From NCBI GenBank assembly GCA_036270095.1, contig DATBDE010000104.1:62001-126000 (forward strand): 64,000 bases of DNA. The letters run 5' to 3'. This DNA comes from DATBDE01 sp036270095. Its GTDB lineage: Bacteria; Actinomycetota; Thermoleophilia; Solirubrobacterales; Solirubrobacteraceae. Shown piece after piece: positions 53,889 through 62,520 of this stretch (position 1 is the stretch's first letter; each line of letters begins with the position of its first letter). A program made the translations under genes and the position numbers. The notes under the pieces are model-generated. The model had not been told where the DNA came from, did not search any database, and worked only from the letters and a program-made list of their open reading frames with translations.

Positions 53889-54223
53889 CTGATCCGGTCG
53901 CCTGGGGCGACGTCTTCGTCCGGGCGCAGCAGCACGACGCCCTTGGCGTCGTCGAGCGCGCCCAGCACCAGCACCTCGGACCGGAACGGCCCGATCTGGC
54001 GCGGCGGGAAGTTCACGACGCCGACGACCAGCCGCCCCTCGAGCGCCTCGCGCGCGTAGTGGGTGATCTGCGCCGACGAGCGCTTGACCCCGACCTCGGG
54101 ACCGAAGTCGATCGTGAGCTTCCAGGCCGGCTTGCGCCCCTCCGGGAACGCGTCGACCGCGGTGACGCGCCCCACGCGCATGTCGACGCGCAGGAAGTCC
54201 TCGAACGTGACCTCCTCGGTCAC
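53885..54223 (-). CDS. csaA: CsaA-type tRNA-binding domain protein
   Basis: This is a 112-residue single OB-fold protein of the tRNA_bind/EMAP group: FEDFLRVDMRVGRVTAVDAF, the AWKLTIDFGPEVGVKRSSAQ core and VVGVVNFPPRQIGPFRSEVL. Bacillus CsaA homologues bind tRNA and assist protein export as chaperones. The GTG start overlaps the R2lox stop (GTGA). Confidence 0.9.
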   Translation of the reverse strand: MTEEVTFEDFLRVDMRVGRVTAVDAFPEGRKPAWKLTIDFGPEVGVKRSSAQITHYAREALEGRLVVGVVNFPPRQIGPFRSEVLVLGALDDAKGVVLLRPDEDVAPGDRIS

Positions 54224-55143
54224 GCCGCGGCGCCGAGGCCGATGACCTTCAGCCGCCGCTCGAGTGCCTTGGCCGCGAAGGCGCGCGCCTCGGTCACGCT
54301 CGTCCCGAAGAACGGCACGTCGTCGTCGGCCGGGTCGCGGAACTTCGGGCGCAGCACGCCGTCGGCCACCGGCAGCACCTCGCCCAGCGTGCGGGTGATC
54401 GCGTCCTGGTAGCGCGGGTCGCGCCCCACCATCTCGCGCAGGAAGCGCGCGCCGAAGGCGACGTGGCGGTGCTCGTCGCGGGCGACGTTCGTGAACCCCT
54501 CGACGAACGCCGGCAGCGTCCCCATGTCCTCGTTGTAGCTGATGATCAGATGCTGGCCGGTGAGGGCGAGCATGCCCTCGATGACCATGTGGTAGATCGT
54601 CACCGCCTCGACCAGCGTCTCGACGTCCTCGGGCTCACGCGCGAGCTTGTCCACCCGGTCGCTGAGCATCTGGTCGAAGAGCACGCCGAACTCGGGGTTG
54701 AGGTGCTCGTCGACCGCGGCCAGCCGCGCCTCGAGGTCGCCCGGCTCGAGCACCCCGACCTCGCTGTAGAAGCGATCGAAGAAGGCGACGTGGCGCGCCT
54801 CGTCGGCGATCTGCGTGCACAGGAAGATCCGCATGTCCTCGCTCGTCGCGGCGCGCATCATCGGCCCCAGCTCGGCCGCCACGCGCTGCTCGCCCACGAA
54901 GAAGGAGCTCAGCCCGTACATGCGCGCGAAGCGATCGTCCTCGGGGATGCGCTCGTGCCAGTCCGTGCGGTCGCGCGAGAAGTCCAGCGCGTGGACGGAC
55001 CACTGCTGGCGCTCCCACAGGGCGTAGAGCTCGCGGTAGTCGAGGAGGTTGGCCTCGCCGCGGTCGGCCGCCTCCTGGACGGCGGGGTCGGAGGTCGCCT
55101 GGAAGTCGGTACGGCCCGTGCGGTGGGCGAGCTGATCGGTCAT
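54220..55143 (-). CDS. R2-like ligand-binding oxidase (R2lox)
   Basis: This is a 307-residue ferritin-like protein. The metal ligands appear as E in FFVGEQRVAAEL, E-x-x-H in DEARHVAFF, E in YHMVIEGML and E-x-x-H in DEHRHVAFG. The Val three residues after the first Glu and the Tyr five before the third Glu match the pair that forms the Val-Tyr ether crosslink in characterised R2lox. These hold Mn/Fe centres and bind a long-chain fatty acid. It lacks the C-terminal tail that ribonucleotide reductase R2 uses to bind R1. Confidence 0.88.
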   Translation of the reverse strand: MTDQLAHRTGRTDFQATSDPAVQEAADRGEANLLDYRELYALWERQQWSVHALDFSRDRTDWHERIPEDDRFARMYGLSSFFVGEQRVAAELGPMMRAATSEDMRIFLCTQIADEARHVAFFDRFYSEVGVLEPGDLEARLAAVDEHLNPEFGVLFDQMLSDRVDKLAREPEDVETLVEAVTIYHMVIEGMLALTGQHLIISYNEDMGTLPAFVEGFTNVARDEHRHVAFGARFLREMVGRDPRYQDAITRTLGEVLPVADGVLRPKFRDPADDDVPFFGTSVTEARAFAAKALERRLKVIGLGAAA

Positions 55144-55179
55144 CGCGCGAGCGTACAGGGCGCCTGGCTGGCCGGCCAG

Positions 55180-55752
55180 TCAGGGCCCGGGCTCGCCGCC
55201 CCAGGTCAGCGTGCCGCCCGGCTTGCCGTCGACCAGGACCTGGTACTTCCCGTTCTTCTGCCCCGGCACCTTGACGGTGCCGCTGCCCCGCGGCGCGACC
55301 GAGAACGTGTAGCCCTTCCCCACCTTGACGACGACGGTGTGCGGGCTGGCGTCGGTCGAGGTCACGGTCACCTCGGCAGCCAGGAACGCCGGCACGCTCA
55401 CGTTGGACGGGGTGAGCTTGCCCGCCTTGAGGCTGAAGATCGCCGGCACGCGCGTCCCCTGCTCGTCGCCGCCCCCGCCGGGCCCGGTCTCGCCGCTGGT
55501 GGTGCCGCCGGAGGCGGTCGTGCCAGTGGAGGTCGTCCCGCCGGTCCCGGTGCCGGCGGTCGTGGCCGTCGTGGCCGAGGCCGTCGAGGCGGTGCTCGCG
55601 GTCGAGGCGCTGAGCTGGATGGTCGGGCCGGCCACGCTGGTCGTGAACGTGCCCGGGATCTCGTTGTCACCCCCGCACGCCGCGGCGCCCACGGCCGCGC
55701 CGACGCCCGCAACGCCGGCCAGGGCCGCCGCCATCCACCGGCGCGCGCGCAA
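55180..55752 (-). CDS. Exported Thr-rich lipoprotein-like protein
   Basis: This is a 190-residue protein. The N-terminus RARRWMAAALAGVAGVGAAV ends in AAAC, an approximate lipobox, so it may be lipid-anchored. A Thr/Ser/Gly linker (about 40-95) with STAS repeats is followed by a beta domain (SLKAGKLTPSNVSVPAFLAA, SPHTVVVKVGKGYTFSVAP) resembling a cupredoxin without a clear copper site. TTG at 55752 or ATG at 55734 may start it. It follows the RAM-domain gene by 2 bases. Confidence 0.7.
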   Translation of the reverse strand: MRARRWMAAALAGVAGVGAAVGAAACGGDNEIPGTFTTSVAGPTIQLSASTASTASTASATTATTAGTGTGGTTSTGTTASGGTTSGETGPGGGGDEQGTRVPAIFSLKAGKLTPSNVSVPAFLAAEVTVTSTDASPHTVVVKVGKGYTFSVAPRGSGTVKVPGQKNGKYQVLVDGKPGGTLTWGGEPGP

Positions 55753-55754
55753 GG

Positions 55755-56042
55755 CTAGGCGGACGGCCCTTCGCCGACCGAGAACAGCGCCTCGAGGTCG
55801 TGGCGCGAGAACACCTCGAACGCGACCATGGTCTGGGTCCGGGTCACGCCCGCGAGCTGACCGATGGTGGCGGTGACCACGTCGGCGAGCTGCTCGTGCT
55901 TGCGCACCCGCACCACGGCCACGAAGTCCCACTCACCGGTGACCGAGTAGGCCTCGGCAACGCCGTCGACCCCGGCGAGCGTCCCGCCCAGCGTGGGCAG
56001 GGCGGTCCGCTCGGCCTCGATCAGGACGATCGCGTGGGTCAC
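55755..56042 (-). CDS. Lrp/AsnC-type RAM domain protein (no HTH)
   Basis: This is a 95-residue stand-alone ligand-binding RAM domain: THAIVLIEAERTALPTLGGT, EWDFVAVVRVRKHEQLADVV and GVTRTQTMVAFEVFSRHDLE. It lacks the DNA-binding half of Lrp proteins, so it may modulate a partner or bind amino acids. GTGA overlap with the UPF0173 gene. Confidence 0.85.
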   Translation of the reverse strand: MTHAIVLIEAERTALPTLGGTLAGVDGVAEAYSVTGEWDFVAVVRVRKHEQLADVVTATIGQLAGVTRTQTMVAFEVFSRHDLEALFSVGEGPSA

Positions 56043-56716
56043 GCGTCGTGCGTCTCCCCCGGCTCGAGGATCACCACCTCGGACGGGGTGTCGCGGTCGA
56101 CGTCGGCCTTGAACGCCTGCACGTCGGTCTCCACGGCCGGGAAGGTGTTGTAGTGGCAGGGAATGACGCGGTCGGCCTCGATGAAGTCGCAGGCGACGAC
56201 GGCGTCGTAGCGGTCCATCGTGTAGTGGCCGCCGATGGGCACGATCGCCACGTCGACCGGGTGGCGGCGCTTGATCAGGGCGAGGTCGCTGAACAGGGCG
56301 GTGTCGCCGAGGTGGTAGATCGTCTTGCCGCCGATCTCGACCACCACGCCGGCGGCGGTGGCCACCGTGCCGTTGGGCGTCGTCGAGGTATGCCAGGCCG
56401 GGACGAACTTCACCCAGCCCCAGTCGTATTCGACCGTGCCGCCGAGGTTCGGGTCCTTGACCTGGTCGTGGTGGTCGGCGAGCTCGCCCGCGGTCTCGAC
56501 CAGGGTCACGACCTCGGCGCCCGTGCGCTGGGCGATCGGGACGACGTCCCCGTAGTGGTCCTGGTGGCCGTGCGTGAGGAAGATGTGGGTGGGGTTGACG
56601 TCGTCGGCCGAGACCGGCGCCTTCGGGTTCCCGGTCAGGAACGGGTCGATCAGCACGTTGACCTCGGCCTCGGTCAGCTCGAAGCAGGCGTGGCCGAGGA
56701 AGCGGATGCTGGGCAT
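56039..56716 (-). CDS. UPF0173 metal-dependent hydrolase (MBL fold)
   Basis: This is a 225-residue MBL-fold protein of the UPF0173 group: IRFLGHACFELTE, the metal motif FLTHGHQDHYGDV, HLGDTALFSD and PIGGHYTMDRYDA. The substrate is not established. It is 3 bases downstream of a hypothetical gene and overlaps the RAM gene, forming one minus-strand operon. Confidence 0.9.
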   Translation of the reverse strand: MPSIRFLGHACFELTEAEVNVLIDPFLTGNPKAPVSADDVNPTHIFLTHGHQDHYGDVVPIAQRTGAEVVTLVETAGELADHHDQVKDPNLGGTVEYDWGWVKFVPAWHTSTTPNGTVATAAGVVVEIGGKTIYHLGDTALFSDLALIKRRHPVDVAIVPIGGHYTMDRYDAVVACDFIEADRVIPCHYNTFPAVETDVQAFKADVDRDTPSEVVILEPGETHDA

Positions 56717-56719
56717 GGG

Positions 56720-57064
56720 CTAGGGGTCCTCCGTTGTCGTGATGTTCGAGAGCTCGCGCGCGAGGCCGAACCCGACGGCGACGCCGACGAACATGCCGAC
56801 GCGGGTCTCCTCCGCCAACAGCGTGCGCAGCGCGGTGATGCGCTCCTCGACGTCGGGCAGCTCGGCGGTCTGCACGACCGCCTGCTCGTGGGCGTGGCCA
56901 AACCAGCCGCCCTCCGCGAGGGCCTGGTCGAGCACGCGCTGGATCTGCGGCGCGGCGCCGGTGACGAGATCCTGCGCGGCGCGCAGGCGGTCGGGGTCGG
57001 TGAGCGCCTCCACGGCGGCGTCGACCTCCGCGTCCGTGTACGCGCGGTCAGGCACGGTCGGCAT
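56720..57064 (-). CDS. Helical hypothetical protein
   Basis: This is a 114-residue protein with heptad-like helices (DAAVEALTDPDRLRAAQDLV, EERITALRTLLAEETRVGMF) and a C-terminal hydrophobic helix (GMFVGVAVGFGLARELSN). No family is recognised. The start at 57064 leaves only 9 bases to the divergent selD GTG, so promoters must overlap coding sequence or one start is wrong. Confidence 0.65.
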   Translation of the reverse strand: MPTVPDRAYTDAEVDAAVEALTDPDRLRAAQDLVTGAAPQIQRVLDQALAEGGWFGHAHEQAVVQTAELPDVEERITALRTLLAEETRVGMFVGVAVGFGLARELSNITTTEDP

Positions 57065-57073
57065 CATAGGCAG

Positions 57074-58087
57074 GTGTCCATCTCACTCACGTCCCTGTCC
57101 CACGGCGCCGGCTGCGGCTGCAAGGTCGGCGCGGCCGAGCTCGGGCCGATCGTCGCCGGCTTGGCCCTGCCGGCCGATCCCGCGGTGCTGGTCGGCCCGC
57201 AGACCGCCGACGACGCCGGCGTCTACCTCCTGCGCGACGACCTCGCGCTGATCCACACCGCCGACTTCTTCACGCCGATCGTCGACGACCCCTACGCCTT
57301 CGGCCGCATCGCGGCGACCAACGCGCTCTCCGACGTCTACGCCATGGGTGGCACGCCGGTGACCGCGCTCAACCTCGTCGCGTTCTCGCTCGAGGAGCTC
57401 GGCGCCGACGTCCTGCGCGACATCCTGCGCGGCGGCGCCGACGCCGCGGCCGAGGCGGGCGCGGCCGTCGTGGGCGGCCACACGATCGACGACCGGGAGC
57501 CCAAGTACGGGATGGCGGTCACCGGGACGGCCCATCCCGATGCGCTGCTGACGAACGCCGGCGGGCGCGCCGGCGACGCCCTCGTGCTGACCAAGCCCGT
57601 CGGCGCCGGCGCCATCACCACGGCGCGCAAGCGCGGCGCCGCCGGGGCGGAGGCGGAGGAGGCGGCGATCGTGGTCATGTCCACGCTGAACGCGGAGGCC
57701 TCGGCCCGAACCCGCGCGGCCCGCGCGCACGCGGTCACCGACGTGACCGGCTTCGGGCTGCTCGGCCACCTGCACGAGCTGGCGGCGGCCAGCGGCGTCG
57801 CGGCGGAGGTGCACGCCGCCGCCGTGCCGGCCATCGCCGACGCGCTGGCGCTGCTCGAGGACGCCGACGCGGTTTCGGGCGGGTCGCGCCGCAACCGCGA
57901 GTGGGCGGAGTCGTTCGCGACCTACGACGCCGACGTGCCCGAGGCACAGCGCCGCCTGGTCTGCGACGCGATGACCTCGGGCGGGCTGTTGGTGGCGCTG
58001 CCCCCGGAGCGGGCGGAGGCACTGGAGGCGCCGGTAGTCGGCCGCCTCGTCGCCGGCGAGCCGGGCGCGATCCAGGTGCGGCCTTAG
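57074..58087 (+). CDS. selD: Selenide, water dikinase (SelD)
   Basis: This is a 337-residue enzyme that makes selenophosphate from selenide and ATP. The N-terminal LSHGAGCGCKVG carries the catalytic Cys and Lys (Cys form, not Sec). TADFFTPIVDDPYAFGRIAA and NALSDVYAMGG are the metal/ATP part, with VVGGHTIDDREPKYG and TDVTGFGLLGHLHEL further on. The start is GTG. No selA, selB, selC or ybbB gene is in this window, so the use of selenophosphate (Sec or selenouridine) is not shown. Confidence 0.93.
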   Translation: MSISLTSLSHGAGCGCKVGAAELGPIVAGLALPADPAVLVGPQTADDAGVYLLRDDLALIHTADFFTPIVDDPYAFGRIAATNALSDVYAMGGTPVTALNLVAFSLEELGADVLRDILRGGADAAAEAGAAVVGGHTIDDREPKYGMAVTGTAHPDALLTNAGGRAGDALVLTKPVGAGAITTARKRGAAGAEAEEAAIVVMSTLNAEASARTRAARAHAVTDVTGFGLLGHLHELAAASGVAAEVHAAAVPAIADALALLEDADAVSGGSRRNREWAESFATYDADVPEAQRRLVCDAMTSGGLLVALPPERAEALEAPVVGRLVAGEPGAIQVRP

Positions 58088-58127
58088 GCCATCGCTCGTC
58101 GTTCCTGGGTCGGGACGCAGGGGTGAA

Positions 58128-58144
58128 GCCGTGCTAGGCACGGC
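58128..58144. terminator. Short hairpin between convergent selD and rhomboid-like genes
   Basis: GCCGTGC and GCACGGC are separated by TAG: a perfect 7-bp stem between converging genes, without a T-run. A weak terminator in either direction is plausible. Confidence 0.45.
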
Positions 58145-58181
58145 GAACCCCGAGGACCTAGCCGGGGGCGACGAGAATGGC

Positions 58182-58931
58182 CTAGGCAGCTGCTCGGTGG
58201 AGGCGTGCGAGGGGCACGCCCAGAACCAACCCGATCACGCCGCCGCCGACCGCGGCCAACCAGTTGGCCGACGTCGCCACCACCGGCGTAAGCAGGACGC
58301 ACCCGGCCACGACCGTCGCACCGAGCAGGTCGGAGTCGGTCTCCTCGCCGCGCCGCCGGGCCATGAGGCTGGGCACCGCCCACGCCGCGATGAGCCCGAG
58401 CGCGCCGGCGTTGCCGCCGGCGGCCAACGGGTCGGGCAGCAGCGAGGCGATCGCGATGCCGCCAGAGGCGCAGCAGACGAAGACGAGCGCAGTGACGATC
58501 GGGCCGTGCCGGCGCTCGAGCAGCCAGCCGAAGATCGCGATGGCGACCAGCGCGATGAACCCGTAGCCGACGTTCTCGTACAGGAACGGCGCCGTGAACA
58601 CGCGCCAGAACTCGTCCCCGGGCGCGCCGTTGATGGCGATGTCCAGCGACGAGGGCACGATCTTCCACGCCAGCGACACGCCGAGGCTGGCGACGACGAT
58701 CGCGATCGTCACCCACGGCCGTGCGTCGGGACGGATGCCGGGGATCTCGCCCGACCGCAGCGGGCTCAGCCGGGGCGTCGGGATGCGCGAGCGCTTCGGG
58801 GGCCGGTCCGGCCGGTCGAGCTTCGGCGCCCGCTTGCGCAGCCGAGTTCCGCAGTACGGGCACTCGGTGACGTATGGGCTCACCTCGGACCCGCACTTCT
58901 TGCAGATGACGAAGAGGTCCGCGCCCGGCAT
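58182..58931 (-). CDS. Rhomboid-fold protein with zinc ribbon, catalytic residues lost
   Basis: This is a 249-residue membrane protein. Residues 1-35 form a zinc ribbon (CKKCGSEVSPYVTECPYCGT). About six helices of rhomboid layout follow, with EFWRVFTAPFLYENVGYGFI as loop 1. The catalytic GxSG position reads GGNAGALG, so Ser is Ala, and the helix-6 His region reads ANWLAAVGGG without His. It thus resembles inactive rhomboid relatives that bind rather than cut membrane proteins. Confidence 0.8.
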   Translation of the reverse strand: MPGADLFVICKKCGSEVSPYVTECPYCGTRLRKRAPKLDRPDRPPKRSRIPTPRLSPLRSGEIPGIRPDARPWVTIAIVVASLGVSLAWKIVPSSLDIAINGAPGDEFWRVFTAPFLYENVGYGFIALVAIAIFGWLLERRHGPIVTALVFVCCASGGIAIASLLPDPLAAGGNAGALGLIAAWAVPSLMARRRGEETDSDLLGATVVAGCVLLTPVVATSANWLAAVGGGVIGLVLGVPLARLHRAAA

Positions 58932-58953
58932 CGGTGCTTCGATTGTACGTGGG

Positions 58954-59782
58954 TCAGACCCGCCCGCCGCGCACCTCTTCGAGGAAGGCGAGCACGCGGA
59001 TGTGGACCTCGGGCGGATCGAGCACCAATCGCCAGTGCCCGCCGCCCGGAAGCTCGGCGTACTTGCAGTTCCAGATCTTCGCCGCGACCTCCTTCGCGAG
59101 CTTGGGCGGCATGAGCAGATCGCGCTCGAACGTGATGACCAGGCTGCGCACCTCGACGGCCTCGAGCGTGGCCGGATCGGCCTCGTAGGAGGCCAGCGCA
59201 CGCGACTGGCCGCTGCGGCCCGGGTCCTCCCACGGCGGCAGCGACAGCAGCTCGTCGATGAACGGCGCCACGCGCGCGTCCTCGGTGAGGGCGTCGGGGT
59301 CGTAGGGCTGGCCGAAGATCATCCCGATGAGGAACTTGGGCGGGATCTCGATGCCGGTCGCGAACAGCTCGAGCGCGCCCTCGTTCAGCGTCCGCTGCCA
59401 CGCGGGCGGGCGGGCGAGCGTGGCGACCATGACCGCCGCGCGGACGAGGTACGGGCGCGCCGCCGCGAGCTCCTGCACGATGAACGAGCCCATCGAATAG
59501 CCGACCAGCGCGCAGCCGCGCAGCTCGAGCGCCTCCAGCAGCCCGGCGAGGTCGGCCACGAGGTCGGCGATGCCGAACGGCTCCTCGGGGCACGACGACG
59601 GCGGCATGCCGCGGTTGTCGCAGCGGACGATCGAGTAGCCCGCGTCGAGGTAGGGCCGGACGTGCTCCTCCTCCGTCCACCACGTGCGCGGGAACCCGCG
59701 GCCGGGGACGAGCACAAACCGGGTCGCCCTCCCCGAAGACGTCGTAGGCGAGGGTGACGCCGTTGACGGCGACCTCGGGCAC
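58954..59782 (-). pseudogene. Alpha/beta hydrolase with N-terminal frameshift
   Basis: The GTG at 59782 begins PEVAVNGVTLAYDVFGEGDP. The frame then shifts near 59722, where VLVPGRGFPRTWW resumes in another frame. The rest is intact: nucleophile GYSMGSF, acid in TFERDLLMPP and His in GGGHWRLVLD. The break is 20 codons in, beside short A and G runs, so a sequencing indel is quite possible. If it is real, an internal start could still give a near-full enzyme. Confidence 0.75.
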
Positions 59783-59792
59783 GCCCCGACCT

Positions 59793-60899
59793 CTAGACGG
59801 CGCTCGCCGCCACGATCTCGGCCATGACCTCGCGCAGGTCGTGGTTGGCCTCGTAGACCACGAGCTGACGGACGGCCCCGTTGCCGTGCCGGATGATGTC
59901 CCCGAGGCTCTCGAGCTCGTGCTCGCAGCCGAGTTCCTGGGCGTGCTCGCGCAGCCGGTGCAGCAGGCGCCGGGCCAGCTCCTTGACCCCGACGCGGTCC
60001 TGCTCGGGCAGGTCGATGAGCTCGCCGTCGAGCCCGTGCCGCGCGGCGATCCACTTGTTCTCGTCCAGCATCTCGTACGGGTAGCTGCCGAGCTTGCCGT
60101 TCCCGTCGAAGTGCTCGCACAACTCCTTGACCAGGCACTGGGTGAGCGCGGCGAGGGCGAGCGTGTGCTCGACCCGGGTTTGCCCGTCCATGCACCGCAC
60201 CTCGACGGTCCCGAAGTTCGGGTGCGGGCGCACGTCGTACCAGAGGTAGGTGTAGTCCTCGATCACGCCGGAGTCGACCATGAACTCGATGCGCCCGGAG
60301 TAGTCGTCCCAGGACTCGTAGCGCGGCGGGATGCCCACGCGCGGGAAGGCGCGGAAGATCGGCGTGCGCGTCGAGGCCAGGCCGGTCGCATCCGCCCGCC
60401 AGAACGGCGAGTTGGCCGACAGGGCCAGCAGCACGGGCACATGCACGCGCATGCCGTTGGCCACGTGGATGGCGCGGTCGGCGCCCTCGACGCCGACGTG
60501 CACGTGCATCCCGAAGATGATCTCCTGGCGGGCCACGAAGCGCAGCGCCGAGATCAGGTCGCGGTAGCGGGGCCGGGCGACGATGCGCTGGTCCTCCCAC
60601 ATCGCGAACGGGTGCGTGCCGGCCGAGCCGATCGTGTAGCCGCGCGCCGACGCCTTTTCGCGCACGGCCGCCCGCAGGCCGCGAAGCTGCTCGGCCGCCT
60701 CGGCCGTCGAACGGCAGGGCTCGGTTGCCACCTCGAGCACCGACTCGTGCAGCTCGGGCTTGATCTCGCCCCCGTCCACGGTCGGGTCCTCGAGCATCGC
60801 CTCGATGGCGTTGGCGAGCTCGAGCGTGTCGGCGTCGAGGATCATCAGCTCCTCTTCGATGCCGATCGTGTACCTGGGTCCGGTGAACTTGTGGTCCAC
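59793..60899 (-). CDS. Carboxylate-amine ligase, YbdK/GCS2 family
   Basis: This is a 368-residue ATP-grasp-related ligase. It has YTIGIEEELMILDADTLEL, the metal site IFGMHVHVGVEG, and RPHPNFGTVEVRCMDGQTR. YbdK-type enzymes show weak glutamate-cysteine ligase activity; actinobacterial relatives include EgtA and mycothiol-era GCS2 proteins. The GTG start lies 70 bases from a divergent aldolase-like gene. Confidence 0.9.
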   Translation of the reverse strand: MDHKFTGPRYTIGIEEELMILDADTLELANAIEAMLEDPTVDGGEIKPELHESVLEVATEPCRSTAEAAEQLRGLRAAVREKASARGYTIGSAGTHPFAMWEDQRIVARPRYRDLISALRFVARQEIIFGMHVHVGVEGADRAIHVANGMRVHVPVLLALSANSPFWRADATGLASTRTPIFRAFPRVGIPPRYESWDDYSGRIEFMVDSGVIEDYTYLWYDVRPHPNFGTVEVRCMDGQTRVEHTLALAALTQCLVKELCEHFDGNGKLGSYPYEMLDENKWIAARHGLDGELIDLPEQDRVGVKELARRLLHRLREHAQELGCEHELESLGDIIRHGNGAVRQLVVYEANHDLREVMAEIVAASAV

Positions 60900-60969
60900 G
60901 GTGCGGGCAGCCTACCCGGGGGTAGACTCGCCCCCAGACAGAACGATTTCCAAAGGCAGAAGGACGGTT

Positions 60970-61896
60970 ATGGCTCTCGGCTACGACGGCAAGCTCTACA
61001 TCCTCGCGTTCGACCACCGCGGGTCGTTCCAGAAGAAGATGTTCGGCATCCAGGGCGACCCGACCGACGAGGAGACCCGCAGGATCGCCGACGCCAAGCA
61101 CCTCATCTACGAGGGCATGGTCAAGGCGGTGGGGCAGGGCGCCGAGGCCGGGGCCACCGGCGTGCTCGTGGACGAGCAGTTCGGCGGCGACATCCCCGCC
61201 GAGGCCAAGGAGGCCGGGCTCGTGCTGTCCATGCCGGTCGAGAAGAGCGGCCAGGAGGAGTTCGACTTCCAGTACGGCGACCAGTTCGGTGAGCACATCG
61301 CCGAGTTCGACCCCGACTTCTCCAAGGTCCTCGTCCGCTACAACCCCGAGGGCGACGTGGAGATGAACACGCGCCAGACCGCGCGGCTCAAGCGGCTCGC
61401 GGACTGGCTGCACGACAACGACCGCAAGTTCCTCTTCGAGCTGCTCGTCCCGGCCACCGACGCCCAGCTCGAGTCCGTCGGCGGCGACGGCGACCGCTTC
61501 GACACCGAGCTCCGACCCGACCTGATGATCCGCACCATCGCCGCCTTCCAGGAGGCGGACGTCGAGGTCGATATCTGGAAGATCGAGGGCGTGGACGACC
61601 GCGGTGACTGCGAGCGCATCGTGGCCCAGGCCCGCGCCGGCGGGCGGGACGGCGTGGTCTGCGTGGTGCTCGGCCGCGGCGCGTCGACCGACAAGGTCGA
61701 CGAGTGGCTGCGGGCGGGCGCGACCGTGGACGGCTACGTGGGCTTCGCGATCGGGCGCTCGATCTGGTGGGACGCGCTGAAGGCGTTCCTCGACGACTCG
61801 CTGGAGCGCGAGCGCGCCGCCGAGCAGATCTCCGAGAACTACCTGCGCTTCGTGAAGGTCTACGAGGAGGCCGCGGGCCGGGAGCGCGTGGCCTAG
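60970..61896 (+). CDS. DUF2090 aldolase-like protein (IolC C-terminal type)
   Basis: This is a 308-residue TIM-barrel protein matching the DUF2090 domain found at the C-terminus of some IolC kinases, where it acts as a 2-deoxy-5-keto-gluconate 6-phosphate aldolase. It begins KLYILAFDHRGSFQKKMFGI; other conserved parts are VLVDEQFGGDIP, FLFELLVPAT and DIWKIEGVDD. No kinase or other iol gene is adjacent. AAGGA lies 8 bases before the ATG at 60970. Confidence 0.85.
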   Translation: MALGYDGKLYILAFDHRGSFQKKMFGIQGDPTDEETRRIADAKHLIYEGMVKAVGQGAEAGATGVLVDEQFGGDIPAEAKEAGLVLSMPVEKSGQEEFDFQYGDQFGEHIAEFDPDFSKVLVRYNPEGDVEMNTRQTARLKRLADWLHDNDRKFLFELLVPATDAQLESVGGDGDRFDTELRPDLMIRTIAAFQEADVEVDIWKIEGVDDRGDCERIVAQARAGGRDGVVCVVLGRGASTDKVDEWLRAGATVDGYVGFAIGRSIWWDALKAFLDDSLERERAAEQISENYLRFVKVYEEAAGRERVA

Positions 61897-61985
61897 CCGC
61901 GCTCGCGCGCGCCTCGCGCGCGCCTCTGTGACAACTGTGCAACGCCGCGTGCGTGCCGTCGCCGCGCGGCCGTACCGTCCCGCCC

Positions 61986-62516
61986 ATGTCGTGGAAGCGG
62001 GCGATTCCCTGGGTGGTGCTTTTCGTGGCGGTGGCGATCTTCGCCATCGATCGGCTCGTCCCGGGCGGGGGCTCGGGCCGCGCCGCGGCTGGTGCCGACG
62101 GCCGCGCTGCCGGCCTGGTCACGCGTGTGGTCGACGGCGACACCGTCCACGTGCGCATCGACGGCAGCGACGAGCGCGTGCGCTACATCGGCGTCGACAC
62201 GCCCGAGACCGTCAAGCCGGGCACGCCGGTGCAGTGCTTCGGCAAGGCCGCCAGCGCGTACAACCACCGGCTCGTGGACGGCCAGTCGGTGCGGCTGCGC
62301 TTCGACGCCGAGCAGCACGACCGCTACGGCCGCTTGCTCGCGTACGTGTACCGCGCGCGCGACGGCCTGTTCGTCAATGCGGCGCTGGTGCGCGGCGGCT
62401 TTGCGACGACGCTGACGATCGCGCCCAACACGACTCACGCGACGCAGTTCGCCGCGCTCGAGCGGCGCGCGCGCGACCGCCGGCGCGGGCTGTGGCGGGC
62501 GTGTCCGACGGGGTAG
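61986..62516 (+). CDS. Thermonuclease (SNase-like), membrane-anchored
   Basis: This is a 176-residue nuclease. The N-terminal helix (IPWVVLFVAVAIFAIDRLV) is a signal anchor. The SNase fold follows with VVDGDTVHVRID and RYIGVDTPET, giving the calcium-binding Asp residues and catalytic Arg and Glu, and DRYGRLLAYVY with the second Arg. It degrades nucleic acids outside the membrane, probably for nutrient or repair purposes. Confidence 0.9.
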   Translation: MSWKRAIPWVVLFVAVAIFAIDRLVPGGGSGRAAAGADGRAAGLVTRVVDGDTVHVRIDGSDERVRYIGVDTPETVKPGTPVQCFGKAASAYNHRLVDGQSVRLRFDAEQHDRYGRLLAYVYRARDGLFVNAALVRGGFATTLTIAPNTTHATQFAALERRARDRRRGLWRACPTG

Positions 62517-62520
62517 GAGG

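Noticed and set aside
58088..58181. Possible selC (tRNA-Sec) after selD
   Set aside because: There is no 8-bp acceptor stem and no TCA anticodon loop; only a short hairpin is present.
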